This document shows positions 25,876 to 34,770 of a DNA stretch of 47,385 nucleotides, piece after piece. The notes beneath the pieces were generated by a model, which saw only the letters and a program-made list of their open reading frames with translations, had not been told where the DNA came from and did not search any database. The stretch's first letter is position 1. Each line of letters opens with the position of its first letter. Location of the stretch: NCBI GenBank assembly GCA_004554085.1, contig SFNY01000008.1, positions 1 to 47,385 of the forward strand. Reading direction: 5' to 3'. This DNA is from Clostridiales bacterium. GTDB taxonomy: Bacteria > Bacillota > Clostridia > Christensenellales > Aristaeellaceae. A program made the translations under genes and the position numbers.

Positions 25876-27024
25876 TCATGCGCCGCCGTCCAGCTCCACG
25901 CCGGCTTCCTCCAGAAAGGCGTGGATGTAGGGCAGGGAGATGCCCACGGTGATGTTGTGGGAGGGCATCTTGCTGATGCGGATGAAGTCGTGCTCCTCCT
26001 CGAAGGGACAGAGCTGGCGGATTTCATTGTAGAGGCGCTGAATGTCGGCCTCGGTGATGTAGGGAGCCAGGTGGCCGCCGAGGATGAAATCCACGTCGTT
26101 CATCAGATGCAGTGCGGCGATCAGCTGCCCGAGGTTTTTGAGGTAGAGGTTCCAGCGCTTGATGGCGGCTACATCGCCGGCGCGCACGGTTTCAAAGAAT
26201 GTGTCCAGCGTCTCCTCGCCCACCAGCGCCTGAAGGGACAGCAGGGTGTCCCAGCAGCCGCGCTTGCCGCAATAGCAGAGCTCGCCACGGGAGCGCACCT
26301 GGATGTGCTCGAAGGTGGAATTGTGGCCGTGCTTGCCGATCATGATGTGCCGGCCGATGATGGTCGCTCCGCCCAGATGGGTGCTCAGCGACAGATAGAC
26401 GGCGTTTGTCAGCTCCGGCGAGATCCACAGCTCCGACATTGCCGCGCCCATCGGGTCGTGCACGAAGCGGCAGGGAAGCCGGATGTCCTGTTCAAATATG
26501 TCGATGGTCAGGCCCGTGCAGCCCAGAATCGCGCCGTAGACGATGCTGCGCCCGTCCTCGGAGGCCAGGCCCTGCGCCGAGATGCCCACGCCCAGGATGC
26601 GCTCCCGGGGAGCCTGAAGCGCGTCCACAAAGCGGTTGATCGCCTGACAGATCCTACTATAATAGGTAGGCTCATGGGCAAAGCGCAGTTCCACCACCTC
26701 GCGGCGCAGCTTTTTCCCGTACAGATCCACGGCAATCAGCTTCACCCGCGTATTCAGAATTTCCACGCCGACGGCCACGCGATAGTCCGGCACAATGGAA
26801 TAGGCAACCGCCTTGCGCCCGATCTGATCGGATTCGATCTGCCCGTTTTTGCAGATCATGCCGTCCTCCTCCAGCTCCGTCAGGTTCGCGGCCACCGTCG
26901 GACGCGACAGGCGAAGCGCGTAGAGGATGTCCTGCTGGGAGACCTTGCGCTGCCGATAGATATAATCGTAGATTTGCTGCCGGTTGTTGGCCTTGATCTG
27001 CCCGGGCGTAATGCGTTTGGGCAT
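25876..27024 (-). CDS. ROK-family transcriptional regulator (NagC/XylR type)
   Basis: 382 residues from ATG 27024, which has AGGAGG upstream. Residues about 10-65 form a winged helix-turn-helix (VSQQDILYALRLSRPTVAA then LEEDGMI). The rest is a ROK fold. A zinc site is visible in CYCGKRGCWDT, the variant of the ROK CxCGxxGC motif. Part of the glucokinase-type sequence is altered (ISAQGLAS), consistent with a sugar-sensing regulator rather than a kinase. It sits between the monosaccharide importer and the polyol operon and may control either or both; XylR-type members repress and release on sugar binding. Confidence 0.9.
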   Translation of the reverse strand: MPKRITPGQIKANNRQQIYDYIYRQRKVSQQDILYALRLSRPTVAANLTELEEDGMICKNGQIESDQIGRKAVAYSIVPDYRVAVGVEILNTRVKLIAVDLYGKKLRREVVELRFAHEPTYYSRICQAINRFVDALQAPRERILGVGISAQGLASEDGRSIVYGAILGCTGLTIDIFEQDIRLPCRFVHDPMGAAMSELWISPELTNAVYLSLSTHLGGATIIGRHIMIGKHGHNSTFEHIQVRSRGELCYCGKRGCWDTLLSLQALVGEETLDTFFETVRAGDVAAIKRWNLYLKNLGQLIAALHLMNDVDFILGGHLAPYITEADIQRLYNEIRQLCPFEEEHDFIRISKMPSHNITVGISLPYIHAFLEEAGVELDGGA

Positions 27025-27146
27025 GGTGCTGCCTCCTGTCGCTTTCTTCCTGAAACCATACTTCCTTAATTCTAACAAATGCGACTCGGGCAATCAATCC
27101 ACAAATTGCGATATATTTTGGGAGTGAATTTGTAGGAATTGCCATA

Positions 27147-27175
27147 TTGACATCGTTATAATTATTATTTATAAT
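27147..27175 (+). promoter_or_regulatory. Perfect-consensus promoter of the polyol operon
   Basis: TTGACA (27147-27152), a 17-base spacer, TATAAT (27170-27175): an exact match to the housekeeping consensus. Such a strong promoter usually needs a repressor. Confidence 0.85.
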
Positions 27176-27213
27176 CAAAATAGTTAATGAAAGCCATTTT
27201 ACAAAATAGAATT

Positions 27214-27228
27214 ATAAATTGAATTTAT
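27214..27228. promoter_or_regulatory. AT-rich palindrome, candidate operator
   Basis: ATAAATT-G-AATTTAT is a perfect 7-bp dyad about 39 bases after the -10 box and 26 bases before the SDR start. A roadblock-type repressor site for the divergent ROK regulator is plausible but unproven. Confidence 0.45.
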
Positions 27229-27253
27229 TAAATAGATTCGAGGAGGCGTTGAT

Positions 27254-28030
27254 ATGGGAATCATTGAGCGTATGAGACTGGACGGCAAGAAGGGCTTCGT
27301 CACCGGCGGCGCCAGAGGCATCGGCAAGTGCACCGCAACGGGCTTTGCGGAGGCGGGCGCGGACGTTGCCATCGTGGATCTCGATTACGAAACGGCGGTC
27401 AAGACGGCTGCGGAAATCGCCGAAGCCACCGGCCGCAAGGTCATTGCCATCAAGTGCGACGTGACCGACGAGGCGGACGTGCAGCGCATGGTCGACGAGG
27501 TCGTCGAGAAGCTGGGCGGCCTGGACTTCTGCCACGCCAATGCGGGCATCTGCATCAACGCTCCGGCGGATGAGATGACCTATCAGCAGTGGCTCAAGAA
27601 CATGGACGTGAACATCAATTCCGTGTTCCTCACCGACACCATTGCGGGCAAGTACATGCTGGCCCACGGCGGCGGCTCCATCATCAACACCGCCTCCATG
27701 TCCGGCCATATCGTGAACGTTCCCCAGCCTCAGTGCGCGTACAACGCCTCCAAGGCTGCGGTCATTCAGCTGACCAAGAGCCTGGCAGTGGAGTGGGCCA
27801 AGCGCGGCGTGCGCGTCAACTCCATCAGCCCCGGATACATCGGCACCGAGCTGGTTCTGGCCGCACCGCACCTGCGGGCGCTGATCGATCAGTGGAACGC
27901 CATGGCCCCCATGGGCAGGCTGGGCAAGCCCGAGGAGCTGGAGAGCATCTGCGTGTACCTCGCGGGCGATACATCCACCTTCACCACCGGCTCCGACTTC
28001 ATCGTTGACGGCGCGTTTACCTGCTTCTGA
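27254..28030 (+). CDS. Short-chain dehydrogenase/reductase (polyol/sugar type)
   Basis: 258 residues; AGGAGG upstream. A classical SDR: cofactor motif TGGARGIG, acidic residue in IVDLD suggesting NAD preference, NAG motif (HANAGI), catalytic Ser148, Tyr163 and Lys167 (YNASK), and PG motif ISPGYI. Members with this N-terminal style (MRLDGKKGFVTGG) are often annotated as sorbose reductase, arabinitol or gluconate dehydrogenases. First gene behind the strong promoter, followed by a sugar importer and two more dehydrogenases, so oxidation of an imported polyol or the reverse is likely. Substrate not determinable. Confidence 0.9.
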   Translation: MGIIERMRLDGKKGFVTGGARGIGKCTATGFAEAGADVAIVDLDYETAVKTAAEIAEATGRKVIAIKCDVTDEADVQRMVDEVVEKLGGLDFCHANAGICINAPADEMTYQQWLKNMDVNINSVFLTDTIAGKYMLAHGGGSIINTASMSGHIVNVPQPQCAYNASKAAVIQLTKSLAVEWAKRGVRVNSISPGYIGTELVLAAPHLRALIDQWNAMAPMGRLGKPEELESICVYLAGDTSTFTTGSDFIVDGAFTCF

Positions 28031-28122
28031 TCGTGCTGCGTCTTTTCGGAAAGGGCGGCTTCCAGATTGTGAATCATGCGTCCGGAGTGGGCGTATAGAG
28101 AATAAAAAAGGAGAGATCAAAC

Positions 28123-29145
28123 ATGAAGAAACTCGTTGCACTGATCCTGGCTGTCATTATGCTCATGAGCGTATGCGCGCTCGCTGAGACCACCGGCGAG
28201 ACCGAAGGCGTTCAGGCCTCCCCCGAGTTCTATGCCAAAGCTGACCTGTCCATCCTGTCCGGTAAGAAGCTGGGCATCACCATCCAGTCCCTGCAGAATG
28301 CCTACTGGGCCGGCGTCATGACCGCCCTGGACACCGTTCTGACCGAGGCGGGCGCTGAGTTCACCATCGTCGCCTGCGACGACTCCTCCGCCACCCAGAT
28401 CGGCCAGATCGAGAACTTCATCTCCTCCGGCTGCGATCTGATCATGGTGCATCCCTCCGATGCGGCTGCGGTCGAGGACGTCTGCGCCCAGGCCCGCGAG
28501 GCTGGCATCAAGGTGATGTGCTGGGACGATCCCATGGAGAACACCGACGCCAACTGGATCCTGGACAATACCTACCTGGGCACCGAGATCGGCAAGCTGG
28601 CCGGCGCCTTCATCAACGAGCACTACTCTGAGGACAACAAGGCCGAGGTCATCGTGATCGGCTATCCCCAGACCAAGATCCTGCTCGAGCGCGAAGAGGG
28701 CATCATGATGGGTCTGGAAGAGGTTGCCGCCGGCAAGTACGAGGTCGTCGCCAACCAGGCCGGCATCATCGCCTCCGATGCGCAGACCGCTGTCGAGACC
28801 ACCCTGCAGGCCCATCCCAACGCCAAGGTCGTGGCTGGCATCGGCGCCGGCGCCATGATCGGTGCGGACGAGGCTCTGAACATCTACACCAACGGCGAAA
28901 TCCCGGAGGACATGGGCGTGTTCACCACCGACGTCACCAAGCAGCAGCTGGAGCAGCTGGAGGATCCCACCTATCCCGCGAAGGGCATCATCGGCTTCGA
29001 GGGCTCTGACGTGGATACCGCGACCGCCTGCGCCTCCATGTACGCTCTGATCCTGGCCGACAACGTTGGCGCGCAGAACGTCTTCCGCGGCGTGACCCCC
29101 ATCACCGAGGAGACCGTTGCCCAGATCATTGCTGGCATGCAGTAA
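28123..29145 (+). CDS. Ribose-type ABC transporter solute-binding protein
   Basis: 340 residues; AGGAG-like site upstream. Signal peptide MKKLVALILAVIMLMSVCALA; the cysteine is preceded by MSV, which does not fit a lipobox, so cleavage after ALA is predicted. The mature protein is Peripla_BP_4 (RbsB-like): GITIQSLQNAYWAGV, ISSGCDLIMVHPSDA, IGADEALNI. It would bind a monosaccharide or polyol and deliver it to the permease at 30751. A strong hairpin directly follows the gene. Confidence 0.93.
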   Translation: MKKLVALILAVIMLMSVCALAETTGETEGVQASPEFYAKADLSILSGKKLGITIQSLQNAYWAGVMTALDTVLTEAGAEFTIVACDDSSATQIGQIENFISSGCDLIMVHPSDAAAVEDVCAQAREAGIKVMCWDDPMENTDANWILDNTYLGTEIGKLAGAFINEHYSEDNKAEVIVIGYPQTKILLEREEGIMMGLEEVAAGKYEVVANQAGIIASDAQTAVETTLQAHPNAKVVAGIGAGAMIGADEALNIYTNGEIPEDMGVFTTDVTKQQLEQLEDPTYPAKGIIGFEGSDVDTATACASMYALILADNVGAQNVFRGVTPITEETVAQIIAGMQ

Positions 29146-29165
29146 TTCACATCAGGGTATGACCC

Positions 29166-29194
29166 GCGCCCCTTCCCCTCATGGGAGGGGGCGC
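29166..29194 (+). promoter_or_regulatory. Hairpin after the solute-binding-protein gene
   Basis: A 12-bp stem (29166-29177 with 29183-29194, one G-U) with a 5-nt loop starts 20 bases after the stop and is followed by AAATCTATTCTTTT. Partial terminator or mRNA stabiliser, setting binding-protein excess. Confidence 0.6.
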
Positions 29195-29237
29195 AAATCT
29201 ATTCTTTTCCCGTATTCTTTCCAAAGGAGGCTGCGCA

Positions 29238-30749
29238 ATGAGCGAAGATTTTGTTCTTGAATTAGAGCACATCCGAAAGGAGTACCCCGGCGTGGTGGCG
29301 CTGAACGACGTGACGCTTCAGCTGCGCCGGGGCGAGATCCTGGGCCTGATCGGAGAAAACGGCGCCGGCAAATCCACCCTCATCAAATGCTGCTCCGGCG
29401 CGGTGGTGCCCACCTCGGGCAAAATCAAGATCAACGGCAAGGTTTTCGACCACATGACCCCCCAGCTGGCGGCTGAAAACGGAATTGCCATCATATACCA
29501 GGAGTTCAACAACGTCAAGGAGCTGTCTGCGGCGGAAAACATGTTCCTGGGTCGGCCCATCCGCAAGGGCATCACCATCGATAAAAAGGCGATGGAGGCC
29601 GAGGCTGCAAAGGCTTTTGAGCAGCTGCGCATCAAAATCAACCCCAGGGAGCTTGTGAAGAACCTGTCTGTGGGCTATCAGCAGATGATTGAAATCGCGA
29701 AGGCCATCCAGCAGAACGCCCAGGTGCTGATTATGGACGAGCCCTCCGCCCCGCTGACGAACAACGAGGTCGAGAGCATGTTCAAGGTTGTGGAGCTGCT
29801 CAAGGAGCGCGGCGTCTCCATCATTTACATCTCGCACCGTCTGGAGGAGATCTTCCGCCTGACCGACCGCATCGAGGTCATCCGCGACGGCGAGTATGTG
29901 GACACCCTGATTACGCCCGAGGCCACCGTGGACCAGCTGATCCGCATGATGGTGGGCCGCGAAATGACCCAGAAGTACCCCGAGCGCAAGCCCTGTGTGG
30001 ACAAGAGCAAGGTGGTGCTGGAGCTGAAAAACGTCTGCGGCAACGGCGACAAGGACATGAGCCTGAAGATTCATGCGGGCGAGGTGCTGGGCCTGGGCGG
30101 CCTGGTGGGCGCGGGGCGCACCGAGCTTGCGCAGGTCATCTTCGGCGCAAAGGCCAAGGAGTCCGGCACAATTCTGCTCAACGGCAAGGAAATCAACCCC
30201 AAGTCCCCGCGCGAGGCCATCGACCTGGGCATCGCGCTGGTGCCCGAGGACAGAAAGCGCCACGGTGCGCTGCTCGGCGTCTCCATCAAAAACAACATCA
30301 ACATGCCGATCTATGAGCGCATCTCCAAGGCCAGCGTGATCGACCTGGGCACGGAGAAGAAGACGGCAGAAAAATTCAGGGATGAGATTCAAATCAAGTG
30401 CCCCTCCATCAACCAACTGGTCAAGAACCTTTCCGGCGGCAACCAGCAGAAGGTGATTCTGGGCAAGTGGCTGGCCGCTGATTCCCAGCTGATTATTTTC
30501 GACGAGCCCACCCGCGGCATCGACGTCGGCGCAAAGTACGAGATCTACAAGCTGATCAACGCCCTGGTGGAGCAGGGCCGCGCAGTGCTGATGATCTCCT
30601 CGGAAATGGAGGAGCTGATCGGCATGTCGGATCGCATCATCGTGCTGGCCGAACACAAGATGACGGGTGAACTGCAAAAGGAAGATTTCGATGCTGACGC
30701 CATCATGGCGCTGGCTTCCGCAATCGTAGATCAAAAGGAGGTTTCCTGA
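29238..30749 (+). CDS. Sugar ABC transporter ATP-binding protein (RbsA/XylG type)
   Basis: 503 residues from ATG 29238 with AAAGGAGG seven bases upstream. Duplicated ATPase: the first half has Walker A GENGAGKS and Walker B IMDEPSAPLTN; the second has GLVGAGRTE, the signature LSGGNQQKV and FDEPTRGIDV. It drives the importer formed with the flanking binding protein and permease. One base separates it from the permease gene. Confidence 0.95.
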   Translation: MSEDFVLELEHIRKEYPGVVALNDVTLQLRRGEILGLIGENGAGKSTLIKCCSGAVVPTSGKIKINGKVFDHMTPQLAAENGIAIIYQEFNNVKELSAAENMFLGRPIRKGITIDKKAMEAEAAKAFEQLRIKINPRELVKNLSVGYQQMIEIAKAIQQNAQVLIMDEPSAPLTNNEVESMFKVVELLKERGVSIIYISHRLEEIFRLTDRIEVIRDGEYVDTLITPEATVDQLIRMMVGREMTQKYPERKPCVDKSKVVLELKNVCGNGDKDMSLKIHAGEVLGLGGLVGAGRTELAQVIFGAKAKESGTILLNGKEINPKSPREAIDLGIALVPEDRKRHGALLGVSIKNNINMPIYERISKASVIDLGTEKKTAEKFRDEIQIKCPSINQLVKNLSGGNQQKVILGKWLAADSQLIIFDEPTRGIDVGAKYEIYKLINALVEQGRAVLMISSEMEELIGMSDRIIVLAEHKMTGELQKEDFDADAIMALASAIVDQKEVS

Positions 30750-30750
30750 T

Positions 30751-31716
30751 ATGGAGAAAAGGGTTGACGTCAAGAATCTCATCAAAAGAAATGCAATCTG
30801 GCTGGTATTTGTCGTAGAGGTGCTGTTCTTCGCCATCTTCAGCGGCGGCAAGTTCGTCTCCGGCAGCAACATCGTCAACATCATGCGCCAGGTCTCCTAT
30901 TACGGCATCGCCTCCGTGGGCATGACCTTCGTGATCCTGATCGCCGGTATCGACCTGTCCATCGGCTCGATCATCACCCTGGTGAACATGCTCTGCGCCT
31001 ACATGATGGTGAACATGGGCGTCAATATCTGGATCGCGATCCTTGCATCGTTGATCGTGGCCGTGCTGATCGGCCTGCTGAACGGCTTCATGGTCGCCAC
31101 CGTGCACATGCCCGCGCTGATCGCAACCTTTGCGTCCCAGACCGTGTTTGAGGGCCTTGCCTTCCTGCTGACCAACGGTCGCCCGGTTTCCGGCTTCACC
31201 AAGACCTATCCCGCCATCAACTTCTTCGCGCGCTGGACCCTCGGCCCGATTCCGTGGTGCGCGATCATCATGGCGATCTGCTTCGCCGTCGGCAGCTTCA
31301 TCCTGAACCGCTCCTACTTCGGCCGCTACTTCTACGCCATCGGCGGCAACGAGGAGGCCTCGGAGCTCTCCGGCATCCTGGTCAACAAGATGAAGTACCT
31401 GATCTACGCCCTGTCCGGCTTCTTTGCGGGCCTGGCCGGCATCGTGCTTTTGTCCCGCTCCGGCTCCGCGCAGACCACCGTCGGCAAGGGCCTGGAGTTC
31501 GACGTCATCACCTGCGTTGTGCTGGGCGGCGTGTCCGTCAACGGCGGCGTGGGCCGCATCTCCGGCGTGATCGCGGGCGTGCTGATCATCGGCAGCCTGA
31601 CCAACGGCATGATCCTGCTCAACGTCTCCGAATACATCCAGATGGTCGTCAAGGGCCTGGTGCTGGCGGCGGCCGTCGGCCTGGATTGCATGTCCAACAA
31701 GCGCAAGACCAACTGA
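30751..31716 (+). CDS. Sugar ABC transporter permease (RbsC type)
   Basis: 321 residues, GGAGG upstream. A BPD_transp_2 permease with family motifs GIDLSIGSIITL, YAIGGNEEASELSGI and GGVSVNGGVGRISGVIAGVLIIG and about eight to ten hydrophobic helices. Together with the ATPase and binding protein it completes a CUT2 importer embedded among dehydrogenase genes. Confidence 0.95.
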   Translation: MEKRVDVKNLIKRNAIWLVFVVEVLFFAIFSGGKFVSGSNIVNIMRQVSYYGIASVGMTFVILIAGIDLSIGSIITLVNMLCAYMMVNMGVNIWIAILASLIVAVLIGLLNGFMVATVHMPALIATFASQTVFEGLAFLLTNGRPVSGFTKTYPAINFFARWTLGPIPWCAIIMAICFAVGSFILNRSYFGRYFYAIGGNEEASELSGILVNKMKYLIYALSGFFAGLAGIVLLSRSGSAQTTVGKGLEFDVITCVVLGGVSVNGGVGRISGVIAGVLIIGSLTNGMILLNVSEYIQMVVKGLVLAAAVGLDCMSNKRKTN

Positions 31717-31731
31717 TAAGGAGATCAAACC

Positions 31732-32766
31732 ATGTCCAACAAGACGTTTTACATGACGGGCATCGAGAAAATCGAGCTTGGCGAGGCGCCGATGCCCAAG
31801 ATGGGCCCCGACGACGTGCTCATCAAGGTGCAGTCGGTGGGCGTGTGCGGCTCCGACCTGCACTACTATCGCTCCGGCTCCATCGGAGATTTCAAGGTGG
31901 AGTTCCCCTTTGTGCTGGGCCACGAGGCTGCGGGTGTGGTGTGCGACGTGGGCGAGAACGTGCGCACGCTGAAGAAGGGCGACCGGGTCTGCATGGAGCC
32001 GGGCGTGCCCTGCATGAAGTGCGAGGAGTGCCTCTCCGGCCACTACAACCTGTGCAAGGACGTGCGCTTCTGGGCCACCCCGCCCTATGACGGCGTGCTG
32101 AGCGAGTATATCACCCATCCGGCGGCCTTCACCTTCAAGATTCCCGACAACATGAGCTTTACCGAGGGCGCGCTGGTGGAGCCCCTCGCCATCGGCCTGC
32201 ACGCCTGCAACATGGGCGGCGTGAAGCTGGGGCAGACCGTGGCCATCATGGGCGCGGGCTGCATCGGCCTGGTGACGCTGCTGGCGGCAAAGGCCTATGG
32301 CGCGACCCGCATCATCGTGGGCGACGTGCTGGACAAGCGTCTGGACAAGGCGCGGGAGCTGGGCGCGACCGCCGTCAACACCAGGGAGGAGGACTTCGTC
32401 GCGAAGGTGATGGAGCTGACCGAAGGGCGCGGCGCGGACGTGTGCATCGACTGCGCGGGCTTCTCTGCCACCGTGGATAGCTGCCTGAGCTGCGCAAAGC
32501 CCGCGGGCGTCGTGATCATCGTGGGTCTCGGTCAGGATCGTGTGGACGGCTTCAACACCAGCATCATGTCCACCAAGGAGCTGACCGTGAAATCCATCTT
32601 CCGCTACCGCAACCTGTATCCCACGGCCATCAACGCCATCGCCGACGGCAGGATCGACGTGGAGTCCATCGTGTCCCACCGCTTCACCTTCGACGATACG
32701 ATCAATGCCTTCGCCACCTGCCACAAGGATATACGCAACGTGGTGAAGGGCGTCATCGAGTATTAA
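31732..32766 (+). CDS. Zinc-dependent medium-chain dehydrogenase (sorbitol/xylitol dehydrogenase type)
   Basis: 344 residues; AAGGAG upstream. MDR fold: catalytic zinc region GVCGSDLHYY and GHEAAG, structural-zinc cysteines in CMKCEECLSGHYNLC, nucleotide-binding GAGCIGLV. Close in style to L-iditol/sorbitol and xylitol dehydrogenases, which oxidise a polyol to a ketose with NAD. Follows the permease by 15 bases, so it belongs to the polyol operon; a terminator comes next. Confidence 0.92.
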   Translation: MSNKTFYMTGIEKIELGEAPMPKMGPDDVLIKVQSVGVCGSDLHYYRSGSIGDFKVEFPFVLGHEAAGVVCDVGENVRTLKKGDRVCMEPGVPCMKCEECLSGHYNLCKDVRFWATPPYDGVLSEYITHPAAFTFKIPDNMSFTEGALVEPLAIGLHACNMGGVKLGQTVAIMGAGCIGLVTLLAAKAYGATRIIVGDVLDKRLDKARELGATAVNTREEDFVAKVMELTEGRGADVCIDCAGFSATVDSCLSCAKPAGVVIIVGLGQDRVDGFNTSIMSTKELTVKSIFRYRNLYPTAINAIADGRIDVESIVSHRFTFDDTINAFATCHKDIRNVVKGVIEY

Positions 32767-32778
32767 GGTACAGAGAAC

Positions 32779-32823
32779 AGGGAACAGGCGAGCGTCGCAA
32801 TCCTCTGCCTGTTCCCTTTTTTT
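32779..32823 (+). terminator. Terminator after the zinc dehydrogenase
   Basis: An 11-bp perfect stem (32779-32789 with 32807-32817) with a 17-nt loop and seven Ts. It may allow read-through, since the next gene starts only 17 bases later. Confidence 0.85.
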
Positions 32824-32839
32824 CAGGAGGGATCATCCC

Positions 32840-34456
32840 ATGAAATTGAATTATAAGGATCTGAAGGACGTTCAGGCCTGGACGGCGGCGGGCATCGAGC
32901 TGCCGCCCTACGATCCCGAGGCGCTGGCCGCGCAGACCCAGGCGGATCCGCGCTGGGCGCACTTCGGCATCGGCAACATTTTCCGCATCTTCGTTGGCGG
33001 CATCGCCGACCGGCTCCTTCGGGAGGGGCTGATGGATCGGGGCATCACCTGCATTGAGACCTTTGACTTCGATGTGGTGGACAAGATCTACGTCCCATAC
33101 GACAACTTGGCTCTGGCCGTGATTCTGAAGGCCGACGGCAGCGTGGAGAAGCGTGTGCTGGGCGGACTGTCCGAGGCGATCAAGGCCCGCTCGGCCGATC
33201 CGGAGGCCTGGGCGCGTATGAAGGCTGTGTTCACCCATCCCGGCTTCCAGCTGGCTACCTTCACCATCACCGAAAAGGGCTATGCCCTGCGCAATGCAGA
33301 CGGGGAATACTTCGGCTACGTCCGCGCGGATCTGGAAAACGGCCCGGAGAAGGTGACCGGCGCCATGGGCATCGTCACCGCCATGCTGCATGCGCGCTAT
33401 CAGGCAGGAAAGCTGCCCCTCGCGCTGGTGAGCATGGACAACGTGGCCCGCAACGGAGAAAAGCTCCGCAATTCCGTGCTGGAGACTGCCAGGGTGTGGC
33501 AGGAGAAGGGCTTTGTGGATGCGGGCTTTGTGGACTACGTGTCCGACGAGACGAAGGTCAGCTTCCCCTGGACCATGATCGACAAGATCACACCCCGGCC
33601 CAGTATGGACGTGGCGAACGGGCTGGAGAAGGACGGCGTGGAGAACATGCAGCCGGTGATCACCTCGAAGCGCACCTACATTGCGCCCTTCGTCAACGCC
33701 GAGGGCCCGCAGTATCTGGTGGTGGAGGACAACTTCCCCAACGGTAGGCCACCGCTGGAGAAGGCCGGGGTCTACATGGCCGACCGAACCACCGTCAACC
33801 GCTCCGAGCGCATGAAGGTCACCGCCTGTCTGAATCCCATTCACACCGCGCTGGGCCCCTACGACGTGATGCTGGGACACGAGCTGTTCGCCGACGGCAT
33901 GTCCGATCCCGAGCTCTCCCGACTGGCGGATCAGGTGGGCTATGCCGAGGGCCTGCCGGTGGTGGAGGACCCCGGCATCCTGTCCCCGAAGGCGTTCATC
34001 GACGAGGTCATCCACGAGCGCTTCCCCAACGCCTATCTGGGCGACACCAGCCAGCGCATCTGCACCGACATCTCCCAGGGCGTGGCCTTCCGCTTCGGCG
34101 AGACCATCAAGGCCTACGTGGCGCGGGAGGGGAGTGCGGCAAGGCTCACCGGCATCCCGCTGGCCATCGCCGGGTGGCTGCGCTACCTGCTGGCTGTGGA
34201 CGACGCAGGAAACGCCTATCCGCTCGCGCCCGATCCCATGGCCGCGGAGCTCACGGAGCAGCTCAGCTCCATTCGGGTGGGAGAGCCCGGAAGCTGCGAG
34301 GGTCAGCTTCGGCCCATACTCGCCAATGTCAACATCTGGGGCGTCGATCTGTACGCCGCCGGACTTGGCGAGAAGATCGAGGCGATCTTCCGTGAGGAGC
34401 TCGACGGGCCCGGCGCGGTGCGCGCGACGCTCAAGCGGCATCTGGACGCACTCTGA
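32840..34456 (+). CDS. Polyol-specific long-chain dehydrogenase (mannitol dehydrogenase/fructuronate reductase family)
   Basis: 538 residues; CAGGAGGGATC precedes ATG 32840. The N-terminal Rossmann motif is HFGIGNIFR. The catalytic signature K-V-x4-N-x2-H is complete (Lys326, Asn332, His335 in RMKVTACLNPIH). Family members are mannitol 2-dehydrogenase, arabinitol 4-dehydrogenase, fructuronate reductase and tagaturonate reductase. With the SDR and the zinc enzyme this gives three dehydrogenase folds at one locus. The choice between polyol and uronate substrate is open. The terminator 44 bases ahead of its ATG suggests it may be expressed separately or at a lower level. Confidence 0.92.
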   Translation: MKLNYKDLKDVQAWTAAGIELPPYDPEALAAQTQADPRWAHFGIGNIFRIFVGGIADRLLREGLMDRGITCIETFDFDVVDKIYVPYDNLALAVILKADGSVEKRVLGGLSEAIKARSADPEAWARMKAVFTHPGFQLATFTITEKGYALRNADGEYFGYVRADLENGPEKVTGAMGIVTAMLHARYQAGKLPLALVSMDNVARNGEKLRNSVLETARVWQEKGFVDAGFVDYVSDETKVSFPWTMIDKITPRPSMDVANGLEKDGVENMQPVITSKRTYIAPFVNAEGPQYLVVEDNFPNGRPPLEKAGVYMADRTTVNRSERMKVTACLNPIHTALGPYDVMLGHELFADGMSDPELSRLADQVGYAEGLPVVEDPGILSPKAFIDEVIHERFPNAYLGDTSQRICTDISQGVAFRFGETIKAYVAREGSAARLTGIPLAIAGWLRYLLAVDDAGNAYPLAPDPMAAELTEQLSSIRVGEPGSCEGQLRPILANVNIWGVDLYAAGLGEKIEAIFREELDGPGAVRATLKRHLDAL

Positions 34457-34770
34457 GCGGACAATTGAATGGGTGCGCTTTGTGCAGACTCGCGGCGCGG
34501 GAACGCCCGGGCGCAGCCATCCTGCGATTTGATCGCACAAGCTGCTCTTGAATGAAGCGCAGCATACCCGGTCGGCCCTGCAGGGAGTAAAAAAGGTAGA
34601 CGCATGGAAGAACACCATGCAGTCTACCTTTTTGTGTCTGTGCAGGCAGGACAAATTCACCGCAGAACCAGTCTCTCCCCGCTGGACTAATCTGCGTCCG
34701 TCGGAGCATCACTTCGTACGAGGTTCCGCTGACTCGACCTGCGCAATGCACTCCTTGCAGCGTGTCCGAA
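34457..34770. other. Convergent intergenic region
   Basis: 314 bases between two convergent genes. Besides the bidirectional terminator at 34590-34633 no gene, promoter or repeat is evident. Short frames here lack protein-like composition. Confidence 0.6.
34590..34633. terminator. Bidirectional terminator
   Basis: An 18-bp stem with one bulged A (34590-34607 with 34615-34633). It has As on the left arm and Ts on the right, so it can end transcripts from both the long-chain dehydrogenase and the MATE gene. Confidence 0.85.
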
